A stretch of 64,000 bases of DNA, taken from assembly GCF_008831285.2 (NCBI RefSeq), contig NC_045147.1:18392854-18456853 (forward strand), given 5' to 3'. Origin of the DNA: Nymphaea colorata. Lineage: Eukaryota; Streptophyta; Magnoliopsida; Nymphaeales; Nymphaeaceae. The position numbers were made by a program, and so were the translations under genes. The notes beneath the pieces were generated by a model that was not told where the DNA came from, ran no database searches, and saw nothing but the letters and a program-made list of their open reading frames with translations. Position 1 is the first letter of the stretch, and each line of letters opens with the position of its first letter. Of the stretch, positions 9,678-34,800 are shown one piece after another.

Positions 9678-12600
9678 CCCACTCCGCGGACCAAACCTTT
9701 GAGAGCCCCCGCCGATATTTAATCGTTTTCTTGTTCGTCCTCGTCATCGTTCATATCGTCATATTTTCTCTCTCTAGTAAAGGTTTGAGCAGAAGTGCTT
9801 GAGCTTCCCTTGTTTAATGGTTTTGTAAAGGTATTATCCTCTCTTTCGCCTTGTAAAATTTGATGAAGCAATCAAATCTCATGTTCAACAACGACTTAAT
9901 ATGCTTCTGAAGTTCAACAGAGTTGTTTTTAAAGCCGAAGATGTTCGTTGCTGTCGGTTTAGTTCTCCATTAAATCATGATCTCAAGTTTAATTAAGTAT
10001 CGAAGCAGTAACCGGCCACTAATCCAATCAGACCGGTGAAAGTATAAGTACAAGGTGGAAGTTCAGGAGAAACCAGTTGCTTTCCCATTGTTCTTGCCTG
10101 TTTAGAGTTCTGCACTTGAATGTCATCTCCGTGTTCAATTTTTATACCGTATTAAAGGGTGCTGTCCAAGGGCCCATGTTCTCCTTCATGGATGTAAAAA
10201 TACAAGGGTGAGGGTAGATGGTGATATGTCGAAGTCATCTGACCTCAAGCCCTTGGAATCTTCCTGAGTGTGAAAAGGGAAGGCATCAAAAGAAGGAAAA
10301 GGGTTTGGACGGTGAAGGAGGTTTACATCGTTGGGCCCAAAGTGCATGCATGCCTTCATTTGTCAAGAAGAAACATGTCTTTTATTTTTAATATGTCTCA
10401 TTATGATCCAATCTTTGAATTACATATGTATTCATGTCAAAGCTTCAATATTAAGAAACTTATTTATAATACATTGAAAGAAATCTCAAAGATAGAGATA
10501 CGGTATCATCCATCTATTTGATTTTGACTGATTTTTTCCCCATATGTTGTAGATTTCAACGCAGCCCCTCAGACTGAATTCGAATACCATGATTGCAAAT
10601 ATGAAAGAAACTGCAAGATTTGATCTGAAAATTATTGATTGCCGTATATAAGTTGGAGGTTGTAAGGTCAAGTAGGAAATTAATTATGAATTTTCAACCT
10701 GTAATATGAGCTAAAAATGGCGAATTTTTTTTTCCCAGTAGATTGAGATATCAATTTGACATTCAATAATCATTCAATAAAAAAATCTCATATTGATACC
10801 ATGGCTGTGAAAATAAGTAAAGAATTTGAAAGAATTTTTTTTTATAAATAGAAAAAAAAAAACAAATATATTGGGTGACTCAACGGCTCAAAGAGCCTAT
10901 ATCTACGAGAAAAAAAAATTACTTTCTCTTTCTTCCATTTATACATGTTGAAACTTCGAACTTAAGAAACTTCTTTGCAATAGATCAAAATGAATCTGCT
11001 AGCTTATTATATTACAGACCAGTTCTATTTGACAAATTTATATAGATAGCTTTTGCATACGCTGTATTTTCTAAAGCTGGCAAGTAGACTTCCATGGTCA
11101 CATATATTGAATTTGGTGGATTGGCATATCGAAGGGAAATCCTTGAATAGGTCTCTGTTTAGAGGAATGGATCGTCATCGGTATCAAACACGTCCAGTGG
11201 TGTAAAGATGTGTACAACAATCGTCACTAGCAAACATTTTTCTCACTGGCGCAGTGTGCCGCACAGTAGATAATATTTCTAGTGACGATAAAGCTACTGC
11301 TCATACAGACCTAACCTCCCCCTCTCCAATTGAGATCTTCCAGTTTCTCTACTTTTAGGAATCGCCTTCGGCATAAAATCTCCAAGGCTGTATCCTTATG
11401 CCTTCAAGGTTCTGGTAACATATAGTTGAGATATTTTAGTTGAGGGGGTCCCTCCAATTATTGGTAACATCCTTAGCCCCATTGTCAGCTAAACCAGTAC
11501 CCGTCATCCAGCAAGAATTCTATATTATTGTGAAATCTGTCGGGCTCAACTCGGTCTATTGGTTCCTTTTTTTTTAATTTTTCCCCCACAATTGGTTGTA
11601 CCAATTATTTGAATTAAGAGAGAGACGTCACAACCAGTTAAAAATGTCCCACACACACACACATTTTGATATGTATGACGTCCTTACACACACAAATAAA
11701 TATGTTGATTTCTCTATATTCACTTCATTTTATAACTTGAAGAACGGTGGGTTGGCCCAGTTGCAGTGCAAGGCCAAAGGATTGAGAGTAGATTAAACCG
11801 CCCTGGTGTTGGCGCTTAGCAAGGCCAGAAGGACCGGTAATTTCCTAGTGGGTACTACAATAAGTGAATGTTTCACAAAAACAAAGTAACCTGATGGCTG
11901 ATGTCAATCCTATTACAGTTGGATATATATAAGAAAGTATATATATATATATATAAGATGATCATGAGGGTACTTTGAGAAATTCCTGTTAAATGTTCTA
12001 TGTGCATCTTGAAATAAAAATCTATGTACAAATTTTATGCAGAAAATGAACTTTTTCGTTGTCAACCGAATTTGCAATTTTTAATATTCCTACTTTTTGG
12101 AGTGCAAATAAGCTATTAAATAATCCCTTGCATACATGTCAGGTTTCAGTAATTTAAAGGTTGATTACAATGTAAACAAACCTATAGATCATCTCATGAT
12201 CTAAAAGGCTACCTGATTGACTAAAACAACTTAAAGTCTGAAAGCATCGATTCATTATTGTAAAGAGACCTTCTGTTAAAGTACAAACTCCATACAGTGC
12301 AAGGCAAACGTGAGTTTAAAATTTAATGCGTGCCTCCCACCTAAAGGTCAAAAACCATAAACTCTTTGGTGGTGCAAAGGCATTATAGAGTTCCATCTCC
12401 TCTTTGATTCACTTCACCACTTGATGTATCCTTTTCCACAGAAGAGACAGTTCTGGCCTTAATCAAACACCAATTACATGGTGAAACTTTTCTTTCAGCA
12501 GAAAAAGGAATCGATTACATGACTATACGGTATTCTAATTAACGTTGAACAAGTCGGTGAGAAAAGACGATGGACGTTGATCTTTCAGTCTTAGAGTGTA

Positions 12601-13319
12601 CGTTCATCCCTGAAGCATTACCTGGGAATGCAATCAAACATGTCTTAATTAAAGCCATGTGGCTTTGTCTAATCTCGAGGAAATGGATGCAGAAACTACG
12701 TACTCTTTGTCAAGTTTTACTAGTCACTATGATTTAACAACAATTACTACCACTAAAGCACATATACAGGAGAAGTTAAAGTCACATGGGTTGGGCGACC
12801 CACCGACCTCAGAGTTTTCTAATGCATGGCTTGGATTCTGAGAGAGATTGATTCCAATATAAGCTGGGATCAGCTGCATTTTGGGCTAATTTCCAATCTG
12901 GAAAGCGGCAGAGCCACGTTTGGGTATTCGAATTGAAGCCATGCTGAGCACATGGCGCATGTGGGAGTGTTCCTAAATGGGGTTCATGCAATCCCCCCTT
13001 GTTTCTTCACTTGCTTTTCTCTCCTTCTTCTTTCTTTTTCGTTCTTGTGAACCTTTTTTTTTTTTTTGGAGTTTTTATGATCGAAGGCTAAATTTCGAGC
13101 TCTTGCTTCAATTTCCAAAATGAAGGCCCACATTGACTCTATTTCTGTTTAATAGGGAGCAGATTTTAAGCGAAGTTAAATGCTTCTTAGCTAAAATTTA
13201 AAATCATAAAATCGGACAGAATAATGCAGTAACTTCATTCAATTTGAGGAGATAGATCTTGTTACACAAGTTAATGGATGATGTGAACATGAATATTAAA
13301 ACCTTTAGTCCATGTTCCA

Positions 13320-13665
13320 AGAAGGGCCGAAGCTATCCCCTCTTCCTCAGTTTTCAGAGTTTAGGGCTGCTTTGGATGCTGGGTAGACCTTAACTATGAG
13401 TGCAGCCAGAAATTTCTGATTAGGGGGCACTAGTAATAAACTTTAAATTTTTAAGTGACATTAACATGTACATGAGAAAAATTATTTTGAGATATCGGGT
13501 CCATGTGGACAATTGCCCACACGGTGCTCCCAAGTGCCTCCATCATTGCCGTTGACTAGGGTGTCACACTGCCATCATTTGTAGTAAAAAAAAATAGTGT
13601 CCATATGAATCAAACTAAAGATCGTACTTCCACCGATCCGTCAGCCTGACAAGCTATGTTGTGCT
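13320..13665 (-). mobile_element. SINE-like pieces interrupted by another repeat
   Basis: The stretch 13325-13375 resembles the tail of the SINE at 5581-5790 (GGGCCGAAGC followed by CCTCAG and TTTCAGAG). Around 13605-13665 the minus strand has a degenerate tRNA-like head (TAGCTTGTCAGG, then AGTTTGATTC). Between them lies a block with GGACAATTGCCCACA, similar to one at 6.4-6.55 kb. This looks like one SINE interrupted by a second repeat, but divergence makes that tentative. Confidence 0.35.
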
Positions 13666-15469
13666 ACTAGAAGCAAATATTAAGCTTTGAATGCCTAAAC
13701 TAATTTGTAAAATCAAAGCAAAAAGGTTGGCCTTTTAACTAACATTTATCAAACAAAAAGTAAAAATTTAGATAAAGACCAAAGGTAATAGAAAAATCTG
13801 CAAATGCACATAATGAACAATGGGAGGAACCGCAAGAATCTTGCCACCTCGTGTACACATGCTAACTTCATCAGTTCGGACAATATACATGTGTGCAACA
13901 TGTGATTGCTCCAATTTGTCCACTGGATTTGTTCAAAGGGAAGATGCTCCTTCCTCCCCTACATTTGGAGATGGTAAGGGAGTTAAATCTGGTATATCTA
14001 GTTTTATCGACAATCAAATAATTTTCTAAATAAATGGAGACAACATAGTTTCAATGGCATGCATCGAGAGTGTCGAGTCATTTAACCACACGATCGACGC
14101 AAACTACTATATGATATTTCTAAATTGGACTCAGAGTCGTGCTCTCAAACAGTTAAATTTGGCAAAGACTCTTATGCAAAACTCACCATCGATCGATTCT
14201 TAATCAAATTTACATTTACTTGTTCATGGCCACTAATTCAATCAAAGATTGAATATAGTTAGATGCCAAATAATGTCCAAACTGTTGGCGTCCCTACCTC
14301 TTTCTGCAAAGAATTTGGAAAAAGAATGTGGAGCCCTAACACAGCTGGCAAAGAAACCCTATGTATCGCTGGTTGGTGTACAGCAGTTAGGTGAGATCGA
14401 TCGAGAGAGTAGACGAACCACTTCATTTTAGACTCGTGTTGAACTTGTCATTGGGAGTTTGAATACTTAATTAAACTCGTAAATTGCGGCCCCGGCAATC
14501 TGAATGTTCATCTTAGCTCGGCCCATGTATGTAAGCTCATCATTAACCAATTGTAATTTTTTTTTTTCATAATTGAATACATGATATAAGTAGATAAACT
14601 CCAAGCTTCGACTTAATCTGAACATGTATGTCCTCTTGCAAATCCATGTACGCTTACAAACTCAAATTTTTTAGACGGGAAAGCTCTAAATCACCTAGCT
14701 GGCTGGGTCCGGTTTTAATCATAATAGAATGTCAATGATATTCATATAGGAAAGAACTTTAGATGCCTCAAACTTTTCAAGAGGGGGGCTAGATGCCTTA
14801 AGCAAAGAAACCCACAAAGTGACCACTTTAAGGCTGGATATAAATGTGAGGTGGGTCCTTCCACAACTTTCATCCCAAAGATTTATATTAGAATATTCCC
14901 CAAGAAACATTTGTTGAGAACAATTCTATTTATTGACATGTTTTTAGAATATGGACAATCTTCCACGGCTGCCTTGGCTGTACTTTTGACAAGCTTTTGC
15001 CAACTTGAAGCGCTTTCCAAAGCCACAACCAATTGGAAAGGCCCCACTTTCTTATCTTTTGCATGTTCGTGGTTGTCCGAGACGTACTCCAATTCATAGT
15101 TGAAATGATAAATGGGCCTCTTATTTTTTGAATTTGTAAATGTACTTCACAAATTTTCTGAAGTCTGCCAAAAAGAGCCCTGGTGCTTGCTTTTCTCATT
15201 TTGCCCAAAAAAAAAAACTTTCGAATATGCTAACAGTGATGCTAAATTAAAATAGGTTTCGGATTCATCTTATGCGAGTCTCACTATTTCTGCTGTAAAT
15301 TGGTGAAAGAGGTATCATGTTGAATCTTATAGTGTAGAAGAAGTGAATTCTTGTCCACAATGTGATTTCAAATCGAGGAACATTGCTTTTTCCTCATGAC
15401 CTGTAAAAAGAAAAGGAGTGGTGCCACATTCTCTTTTATCCAAAATTCAGCTCTTAACTTGTATTGTGG

Positions 15470-15572
15470 GACAATAGTATAGCAAACTACATTGGACAAT
15501 TATCAGAAAAGGTGACTGCTTAAATTAGAAAAATTGAAAAAGGTGACAATAGTATAGCAAACTACATTGGAC
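15470..15572. repeat. 28-bp direct repeat, 47-bp spacer
   Basis: The same 28 bases (beginning GACAATAGTATAGC and ending CATTGGAC) occur at 15470-15497 and 15545-15572. Neither copy is near a gene. This is a small segmental duplication. Confidence 0.85.
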
Positions 15573-16744
15573 CAGGCCCTCTAAAGAGACTTGAAAGAAG
15601 TTAGGGCAGTGGGACAGGCTGCGGCCATCAGATGCCCATTTACGGCGACTCTTATCGGCATCATTTTTTGCGCAAGTTGGAGGCATACGCATTCTTCTTG
15701 AGAGTATTCTTCAAACTCAAACAAAAAATTAGCAGAGTTTATTCATACCAAAGCATATAAAGGAGACTCACGTGTTCTGGCTTTTTCTTGAGATGCAATA
15801 CGTGGGCAACTAAGAAATCCTCTCTGTCTTGTGTGGTTTCCTTGACTTGCTATGTGCTAAACTAAACCAAAAGACAAGAAAAATTCTACAGACCACCCTC
15901 GAGTTGTATCATCAGAACGTGAGCATGGACTGTAAAAAATGTTCAAAAGAAAAGAGATCTGGGGCAATTCAAGCCCAAAAAGGTTGCCGCTCAACTGATG
16001 CTTTAAAGTTTTTTTTTTTGGTTGTGACTCGTGAGTGCTCTACTTTGCCATGCCAGCGTAGTGGTGGCAAACGAAAAATTCGTAAAATGGACACGTACAT
16101 CGCCACAGATTTGCTCTGGAGGGAATGCTTTTATGTGTTCCCTGCATTTTTACCTTTCAGCATGGAATTCAGGGAACACTTCTTGTTCTAGACAGGTGTT
16201 CCGTTTTGCCAATTATTTGAGTGCGCAGATGCAAAAGCATCATTCCTTCGAGACAATTTGCAATTGCGAGTCCTTTGTAGTTTCTGTTTTGTTGTTCCTT
16301 TTTCTGATAATATGATGACCAACCGTTCATAGACCCAACGCCAGTTCATGGTCCGTTTCCCTGAGAGGGAACACCAGGTGAGTTAGCTCCGACGACCATT
16401 TCTTTTGGACACACTAAGCGAAGGCTCTGACTGCAGAATGACAGAGCTGTGACTTGATCGAGGGACTTTGTGGTGATATCATAGAATCTAATGCTTCCCA
16501 TTTATCAGTCAACTCACAAACATCAAACTACATAAGCTGTATCCTTCAAGTCTTCAAAGAAGCTGTGTTCCACTCATAATTTGCAGAGTGAACCAACCTC
16601 AAAAGCAGATCGCCTAAATATGATTGCTTGTACAGGTTCCCCTTTGTATTTGCTTCATGCGGATACATTTGATGCCGACACATGTAGTCTTCATGAGGAA
16701 GTGGTCATATGGGTACTATTTTTCCGTTTTCTTGTGTGCATCTT

Positions 16745-27637
<10,893 letters not shown>

Positions 27638-27699
27638 CTGTGAGAGAGAGGGAGAGAGCTTGGTTGAAAAGGGCGAGGAGAGGATGGCAATTGAACCGT

Positions 27700-30600
27700 T
27701 CATTTGAGCCGACAATCGATCTGTCTAATTACTCCAATATGATATAGGCTGGACTACCCACTTTGTCCTCGGGTTTACCTGCTGGTGCTTAACCAAGCTC
27801 CATTTTTGCATAGAAAATTTTGCCCATCTCCATTAATTTACTAAACATGAATCGATCCAGTTTTGCCCTGTAGACAGCTCCATTCTTTCATTTCTTGAAC
27901 TCATCCACAGTAGTCCGCATTGAATGGATAAAGTAATAAAAAAAGGAGAAACCAAGTGTCTTTGACAAAATAAACGGGCCCCTTTTCGCAAGTATAAGGT
28001 CATGGCAAAGCTGCTAACCACGGTTAAGCTCGCTAACAAAAGAATAAACTAGAGTACAGTAAAAACTTTTCAGCCACCAACAGCTGAATCTATTGCTACC
28101 AGTGAGGCTAAATTCAGGTTAAATGTAACAAGTTATGGGTCAGCCGAAGCAGCGGGACCCTACTTCCAGGATGGTATTGTCTGGGGCTATGGACGAGCCA
28201 TGGTCCTGACGCCAGCACCAATATGGCTCATCCTGATCCAATGCATGCGCCCGCCTTCTATACTCATCTGAAAAGCTCCCATTTCATCAGATGCGGCAAA
28301 GAATATGCTTGGTATGAGAAACTTCAAGAAACAAGTCTGCATGTTCTCAAATTTAGCAGAATTTCCATGCCGAAAAAACAAAAGTTTCGTAGGCAAAAAA
28401 GGGGTGCAAGATTCAGGGTAAAGCTGAAGGCATGGCAGTCCCGATTCTAGAAAAGAGTGATACGGCTAGCAGCTGACTGTAGAGAGGTGATCAGATGCAA
28501 CGTAACTGAGCAAAGAAATGAGGTAAATGAGACGCACTGCGTCCGCCTGGTCCTGGTTTCTGGCTCTTAGGACCACAGGTTGCGCCAGCTCAGAGACAGA
28601 GCGAGGCTTGGGTACATGCAACTGAACACAAACCTGTGAATTTTGAATTCTCAAATCTCGATTTTCCAAGTTCTTATTTTCAAATTTGAATCGTATAACT
28701 GGAATTTCTATGGATCCGATTCTTGAGAACTCTCGACCTGTTGTTTGGTTGGGCCAGTAAATGAGATCCTTGCACCTATAAAAAATTGCGAGACTTCAAA
28801 TTAACAAAATTCTCTCTCAACTACTAATGAAATTTAAAACAAGCCCACTATAGATTAGATTTCTAAGCTCTACACTACAAAAATTTGAAGTGTAATTGCA
28901 GTCTTCTTGTCGTTTTAACTGCACGGCTTTGAGATTTTGAGAAACCCGTGAGATGCAAGAAGATAGATCTTGGTTGGTACTTCTTCAACGAGGTTGCAAG
29001 TGGATCGAGCCAAGTTTTGGACCTGATGTTTGGATCAGGAAGATTCTAGTTACGTTGCTTGTAGTAGGTCCAACTGGACTTCCAACAAGAATTAGCAGCC
29101 AAGTCTTAATATATAGGGCAAATCTAACTCGTACTGCATTTACTAATGAAGTGTTTGGTTGGTAACAGGTTCAGATTTGGGTTTAGTTTGTGATTTGGAT
29201 GCAGTGGGCAGGAGGAACATCGATCCTAAACCCTGGCAGAGACGGTAAACATTTATCACAAACCCCATAAGCCATACCGTGTCTCGTAGCTAGAGTCTCT
29301 TGGGCGTAGCTTGTGCGTCTGATCCAGATGAAGTTGTGATCGCCTGCGGTTTCAGACCCAACTCTTGTGGTCTTGGACCCTTGGAAAAGGTGTGTTGTAG
29401 CTAAAGATAGATCCCACTAAAGAGGTACCACTGCAAACATTAAAAATAGATAACAAAGACAAGATCATTGATTTGGAAGGCCCTTTTAATCGGTGGGGAG
29501 AATGGAATTACAACTCTTACACGAATATTACTAACTGATGTAAGAGGTTCTTTTCACAATCTGTGATAGAAATTTCTAGCTAACGAGCAGTAATAGTTTA
29601 CAGTTTAAACTATAAGAAGCACTTAAGCATTTGTACACAAATCCATAAAAATTATAGTGGAACTAATATATAAATAAGAGAATTTATGTAGGCTGGTGTC
29701 TAAGCAATGGCCCATATCAGCCCACACCAGTCTCAAATTGATGATCTACTAGGACTCACCGATGACACCATCAAGTTCAAAAAGAGTTGTCTTAAAAATG
29801 GCTAACATATATATATTCCTTTTCTTTTCTTTCGGATTAACGGCGAAGGTAGAAATTTTTAGCCGAAGAATCGTTACAAGAGTTTTGGGAGACATCTCTG
29901 ATAAGCACAGCATGCAACTGGCCCCGCCTGCCTAACTGTTGAAAATGAGTTGGTTTGCGTAAGCAGCAGCTCATACATGCTCACACCTGTTTATGCCACT
30001 GCCTGTCAACTCCTCCAGCAAATCGGTAGGAGCAATGACATTAAGCAGTGGATCCCATTCCTTTTAAGCACAAGCTGAACTACAATACCTAATACCTAGT
30101 TGCTTATGACAGCCACTAAGGGGATGGAAATGGGGCCAATCCAAACCATGGACATGACCTAATTCTTGGAGTGTTTTACAAGCCATTTAACAAATGACAA
30201 AACTGGATCTGAGCTCTAGGGAGACAGCTAGACTGTCACCAACCTTCATAATTGATTGTATATATCGTTCTTTTTGCTTCTTAATTATCATGAATAAGCG
30301 TAATTACCATTAAAGCTTTTAGTGAGAGCGCATGGCTCCATTGTTTTTACCATATGGGCTGTAAATTTATTTATTACCAACATATTGAATGACTTCTATA
30401 GAAATGTCAATGGAACTGATTCAAATTGGATATATTCTTAGACATATCCTCTTTTCGGATGTTCGCAAAATGAGATTTGAATTCACATCAAAATGTGAAG
30501 AAAATTCATATTAGGATGAATCACAAACAGTATTTTGTTTTCTGATTATAATAAATGTGCTGTCGGCTAGGGTATGTGTAATTCCTATTTCTGCAACAGG

Positions 30601-31899
30601 AAGTTGAATCTTTGAAAATGAATTGAGTTCAGGTTCCTTGCTATCAAGCTTAAGCAAACAACGACTAAAAAATACTCGAAGTTGAACATTTTTGTTTTTG
30701 TTTTTCTCTTGATATTTCATCATGATCAAACGGATGACCTGGGTGACTATGAAAAGCAAGAGTCACAACTAATATTTTTCATATATACATATATATATAT
30801 ATATAATCACTCAGAGGTGCTCTCTTTTAATTGATATGTTTACATCCTTTCGTCTTAGAAAGGATGGTGTTTATGCCCTGTAATTAAATGACAAATGTTA
30901 CAAAATTTACATAAAACAGGGCACATTTTTTTTCTTGTATTTAAGCTAGCAGATGGAACATCTCGTATCAGGAAAGGTACGGTCGTAATTTATTTAAGCA
31001 GGAACATGAACTCGAGCAAAAATTAATGTTTTGACTAATTATTTATTCTCCAATGGCAAATATTATAAATTCTATAAGTTATGATTTACGATCGACAATG
31101 TTGTCCAGTAATTCTTTGTGTGTGCTCTAGCACGCCCACATTAGTCTGTTGTTTCGATCAAAAGCGTCAGCAAGAACAGGTCCACCATTGTTCCTTTCGT
31201 ATATGCCATCATGATTTTCTAGTATTATGCAATAATGCAAATTTGATTTCTTTGGTCTTAAACACTGTTATTTGCCAGAGGATGAATCCATGAATGACGT
31301 CGTTTTGAATAGAAACGACGCACTAGAATGGGATTTTGAATGGGAAAGATCAGATGAGCATTAACCACAAGTATCACTTTCGTCTTCATAAAGCTATTTT
31401 TGAAGCTTCAATGGATGCTCACGGATGTTAGCTGGATTTCCCTGACCTCTAATGAACACAACCACACAGTCGGATCCATGCACATGGAGCGTCATTCTCT
31501 GCCATATGTTGCCTCCGAATCTCAATCGGATCCTTTGACTGAGACATGCCAACAATAGTGGGCCGGAATTGTTGGCCCACAAGTTTGAAGCAGATGGTGC
31601 AATCAGCGGGTGTCAGGGATGAGTCAACGGATCAAGCTATCCATGACCAAGCTAAAATGCTCGACATGTTCGTTTCGAGATCCAGGTCCCTTCTTCTGTG
31701 CTCAAAATTATTTTAGTGAATTAAAGTATTTGTGCAGTACAATCTTTTTTTTAGTTCTATATGTGTAATGGATCCACAGAAGAAGCAAAAATACATTTAT
31801 CTAATTTCTTCCACGAGATGTTGTAATGTTGACGAGAAAACGGTGCTGTGTTTTTTGTTTTTTGCTGAACTTGTGTGAATGATTTCCCGCTTTTTTAGG
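27700..31899. other. Spacer between P450 copies 1 and 2
   Basis: About 4.2 kb between the start of copy 1 and the stop of copy 2. A TATA-like CCTATATC on the minus strand near 27741-27748 is about 105 bp above the copy 1 ATG. No exon-like fragment of a further P450 or other gene was found. A TA-rich run lies near 30.78 kb. Confidence 0.5.
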
Positions 31900-34800
31900 T
31901 CATGTTTCCCTCGGATACACACGTACTGGGAATCCGTGAATAAAAAGTGGAGTAGGGAATCGCATGGCTTGGTCCTCCTTCACTTTCTCCCACCTGCAAA
32001 TCGTGAGGCAACTCTCATTGTCAGTAAAAGGCAGCGTGCTAGCGAGCCTTTCGGAAATGAAAGAAACAGAAAGAACAGACGAATTCTTGCGTCGATTCAT
32101 GAGAGTGCTGTCCCTTTTCAAGGAAAGAAGCAAAGCATACAACGAGAAGTCCTTGGATCCCTTGCACATACAAACAGACCCGTCGTTTTTAGTTTTAGAT
32201 ACGATTGGGCACATCTGCCTGGAGATCAGAAACCCCTTACTTAACTTTTCTGCTCTTCTTCTTCCAATGAGCCGTTCTCCATATTGTACCAGATTGAAGA
32301 AAGTTCTCTCTATTGCAAAGCGTCTTGAAATTTTGCATGTTCTTTTCCCCTTCCATTGCCAGGGAACTAATATCCAATCTCTTCTTTTTTCTGTTTTTTT
32401 TTTTCTCTCTCTCTCTCTGGAACCATTAAACTGTATGTATTTACTTGGGCAGTAGAATGGGATACCGTGATTTGTCAAAGTAAAAATTCTGTGTGCAACT
32501 TCTAAGCCCAATTCTGGGAAAACATTGGCATCACAAATTGCAGCCTATTTTGACAGGAAATTTAGCTGAAAAAGAAGGGAATGCATACAAGGGTAAACTT
32601 CACCTGCAATTGGTGACCAAATAGTGAAGGAAAATTGACACTTCCAGTTGGGCAAGCTGTGCACCAGGACAGAGTCTTGCACCCCCACCAAATGGTGTAA
32701 ATATGGCATCCATGAGAGGCTTCTCCTGCACACAAATGAAGTGCCAACTTCATCTCAGAACGTTTAAAGTCTTATTAGCCAAGTAAACCTGCAAAAGAAT
32801 TGCGTGCATTTACTGTTACCTTCAAGTCAAGTGATTGCCACCTCCATGGGTTGAAGGCCAAGGGAGAGATGTAGTTGTCCTTGTCCTTGTGGACACCATC
32901 TATTGCTAGGATGATAGAGGTGCCTTTGGGAACTACATAGTTGTTAGCTGAGACATCCTCCAGGGCTTCTCTGACAAGCATGCTCGCTCCATCAAGCCTG
33001 AGAGTCTCACTGACAACCTACAAGAATTGTATCCAGTATATGTCATTTGCCACAAGGGTCAGCATGTCTATGTTTGTCGACATACTTAATTTTACCTCCA
33101 ACTGCAATGCCCATTGGGATTGCGTGCCTGATTTTCCAGTTTACAGAAAGACTTCATTGGTTCTGGACGCTCACACTATAAAAGAGAGTCCTCCATGGAA
33201 ACAGAGTCCCCTGCGACTGCGTGTCCTATTTCTGTGGAGGAAAGGCTTCTCCGGCTTATCTTCTTAGATGTTATTCAAGGAAACTGATTACTCGATCCTG
33301 AATCAGTTACTCGACTGGAGCAGTAATATAAACTCCCTTTTGACTAGCTTCTCTAAGAATAATGGCTTATGTATGCATTAGTATTGAATAGGCCAACGTG
33401 GGCTTCGCTGGGTTGGAAGGAACACCTAGCTACTTCTCGAACTGGGTTCGATCAAAGTCGAGCCAGACCAGTCGGACCAAAATGAATTTCAAGCTTACCC
33501 ATCGAGTGAACTGCATCGATTTGTAATCTTCCCACGTGAGCTTGCCACCTTCTCTCTTCTTGGCTATGGCGTCATTCTCTTCCTGATCAAGGCGTAGAGC
33601 GGCCGGGTGAGTACACTGATCAATTTATGGCGTCCTACCAACTGTGGCCAGAAAGGAAAACTTACTCTAAGTTTCTGGAGGGCAGCGGGATCCTCCGTCA
33701 AGTGCTTGACGGCAAAAACCATCACCCTCGAGGAAGTGTGGTGGCCGGCGTGAGCGAGGAAGAGGATGAAGTCCACGATCACCTCCTCCGGCAGGCGGCT
33801 GTCTTCCTTGAGCAACCTCGACAGAAGGTCCGGCCTGCTCACCTCCGAGTGCTCCTCTCTCTCTTTGATCTCTTTCTTCACCCTTGCTACCAATGCTTCC
33901 CTTGCCTGATCAGTAATTAGAACCCCATTAGAATTACCTTTTCCCTTTTTCTCTAAGAAATTTCCAAGGACACCTAAAATTCCATTGCGATAGAATATAA
34001 CTAAATTTCGATGCTTGATACCGTTAAAAAGCGTGTAGACCAAAGTGAAACTTGTGTTGTTATTAACTCAAGTTGGGGATGATGAGATAAAAATGACAAA
34101 GATACTTTTAATGCAACATAAATTTCATGTTCATTAATGCATCATCCATTTTCACTGTACCTGATAATGGTAATACATGTTCAATTGAAATTACCTTTTA
34201 TTTTTCAATTCATATCTGACATGGAGAGATGAATTTTTCACTTATAATATTAACAGCAGTTGCAGTACAAACCTATATACGTAGGTGCATGCATTCGCAA
34301 AGTTCAGTACTTTTTCCCCGCTGCTTTTGCAAGAAGATAAAATAATAAATTCTCACTGATTGAAAAGTTGACTAGAGTACAGAAATAAAATAATAAATCA
34401 TTTTAATTAATAATAGAAAGACTAATTAGCTGAATATAAGGTATTCAAAGGCTAGGTGTCTTCTTTTTCTAGATTATCTTTACCTTTTTAGCTCTATCAT
34501 CGAAAATTTTCCTTCCTCCTTTCTTCCTTTTCTATTTATCGTTTCAACCCCGTAAGTGGATTTGATTTGACGTTATCATACGTATGAGCAATAAATGGCA
34601 TGGAGCACAGCTCAAAAGCAGCTAGCAGGATGACCTAAAGAGATTAAATCGCTGTCGTGAAGTGCGAACCTCAGATGCCATTTTGCTGTTTTAATTTCAC
34701 AATCTTTTGGAACGATTACTAGTATTATTAGATAACAAGGTAAAATTTAATTTTACAGAAGGCAAGAAGCCGGTGCGGATTCATTTACAGGTCAAGAACA

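Larger units (their letters stand above)
9700..16744. other. Long intergenic region without genes
   Basis: About 7 kb with no supportable exon on either strand. It contains scattered poly-A/T runs, a TA microsatellite near 11.94 kb, SINE-like pieces at 13.32-13.66 kb and a 28-bp direct repeat at 15470/15545. Several open frames of 60-120 codons have no family resemblance and no splice logic. Confidence 0.55.

Noticed and set aside
9560-9802. 80-codon plus-strand frame upstream of RCI2
   Set aside because: It overlaps the RCI2 promoter and has no known domain; its hydrophobic end is probably fortuitous.
31900-32511. 203-codon open frame on the minus strand
   Set aside because: It is intron 7 of P450 copy 2 read through into the true last exon (31993-31900). 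Only the last 31 codons are real.
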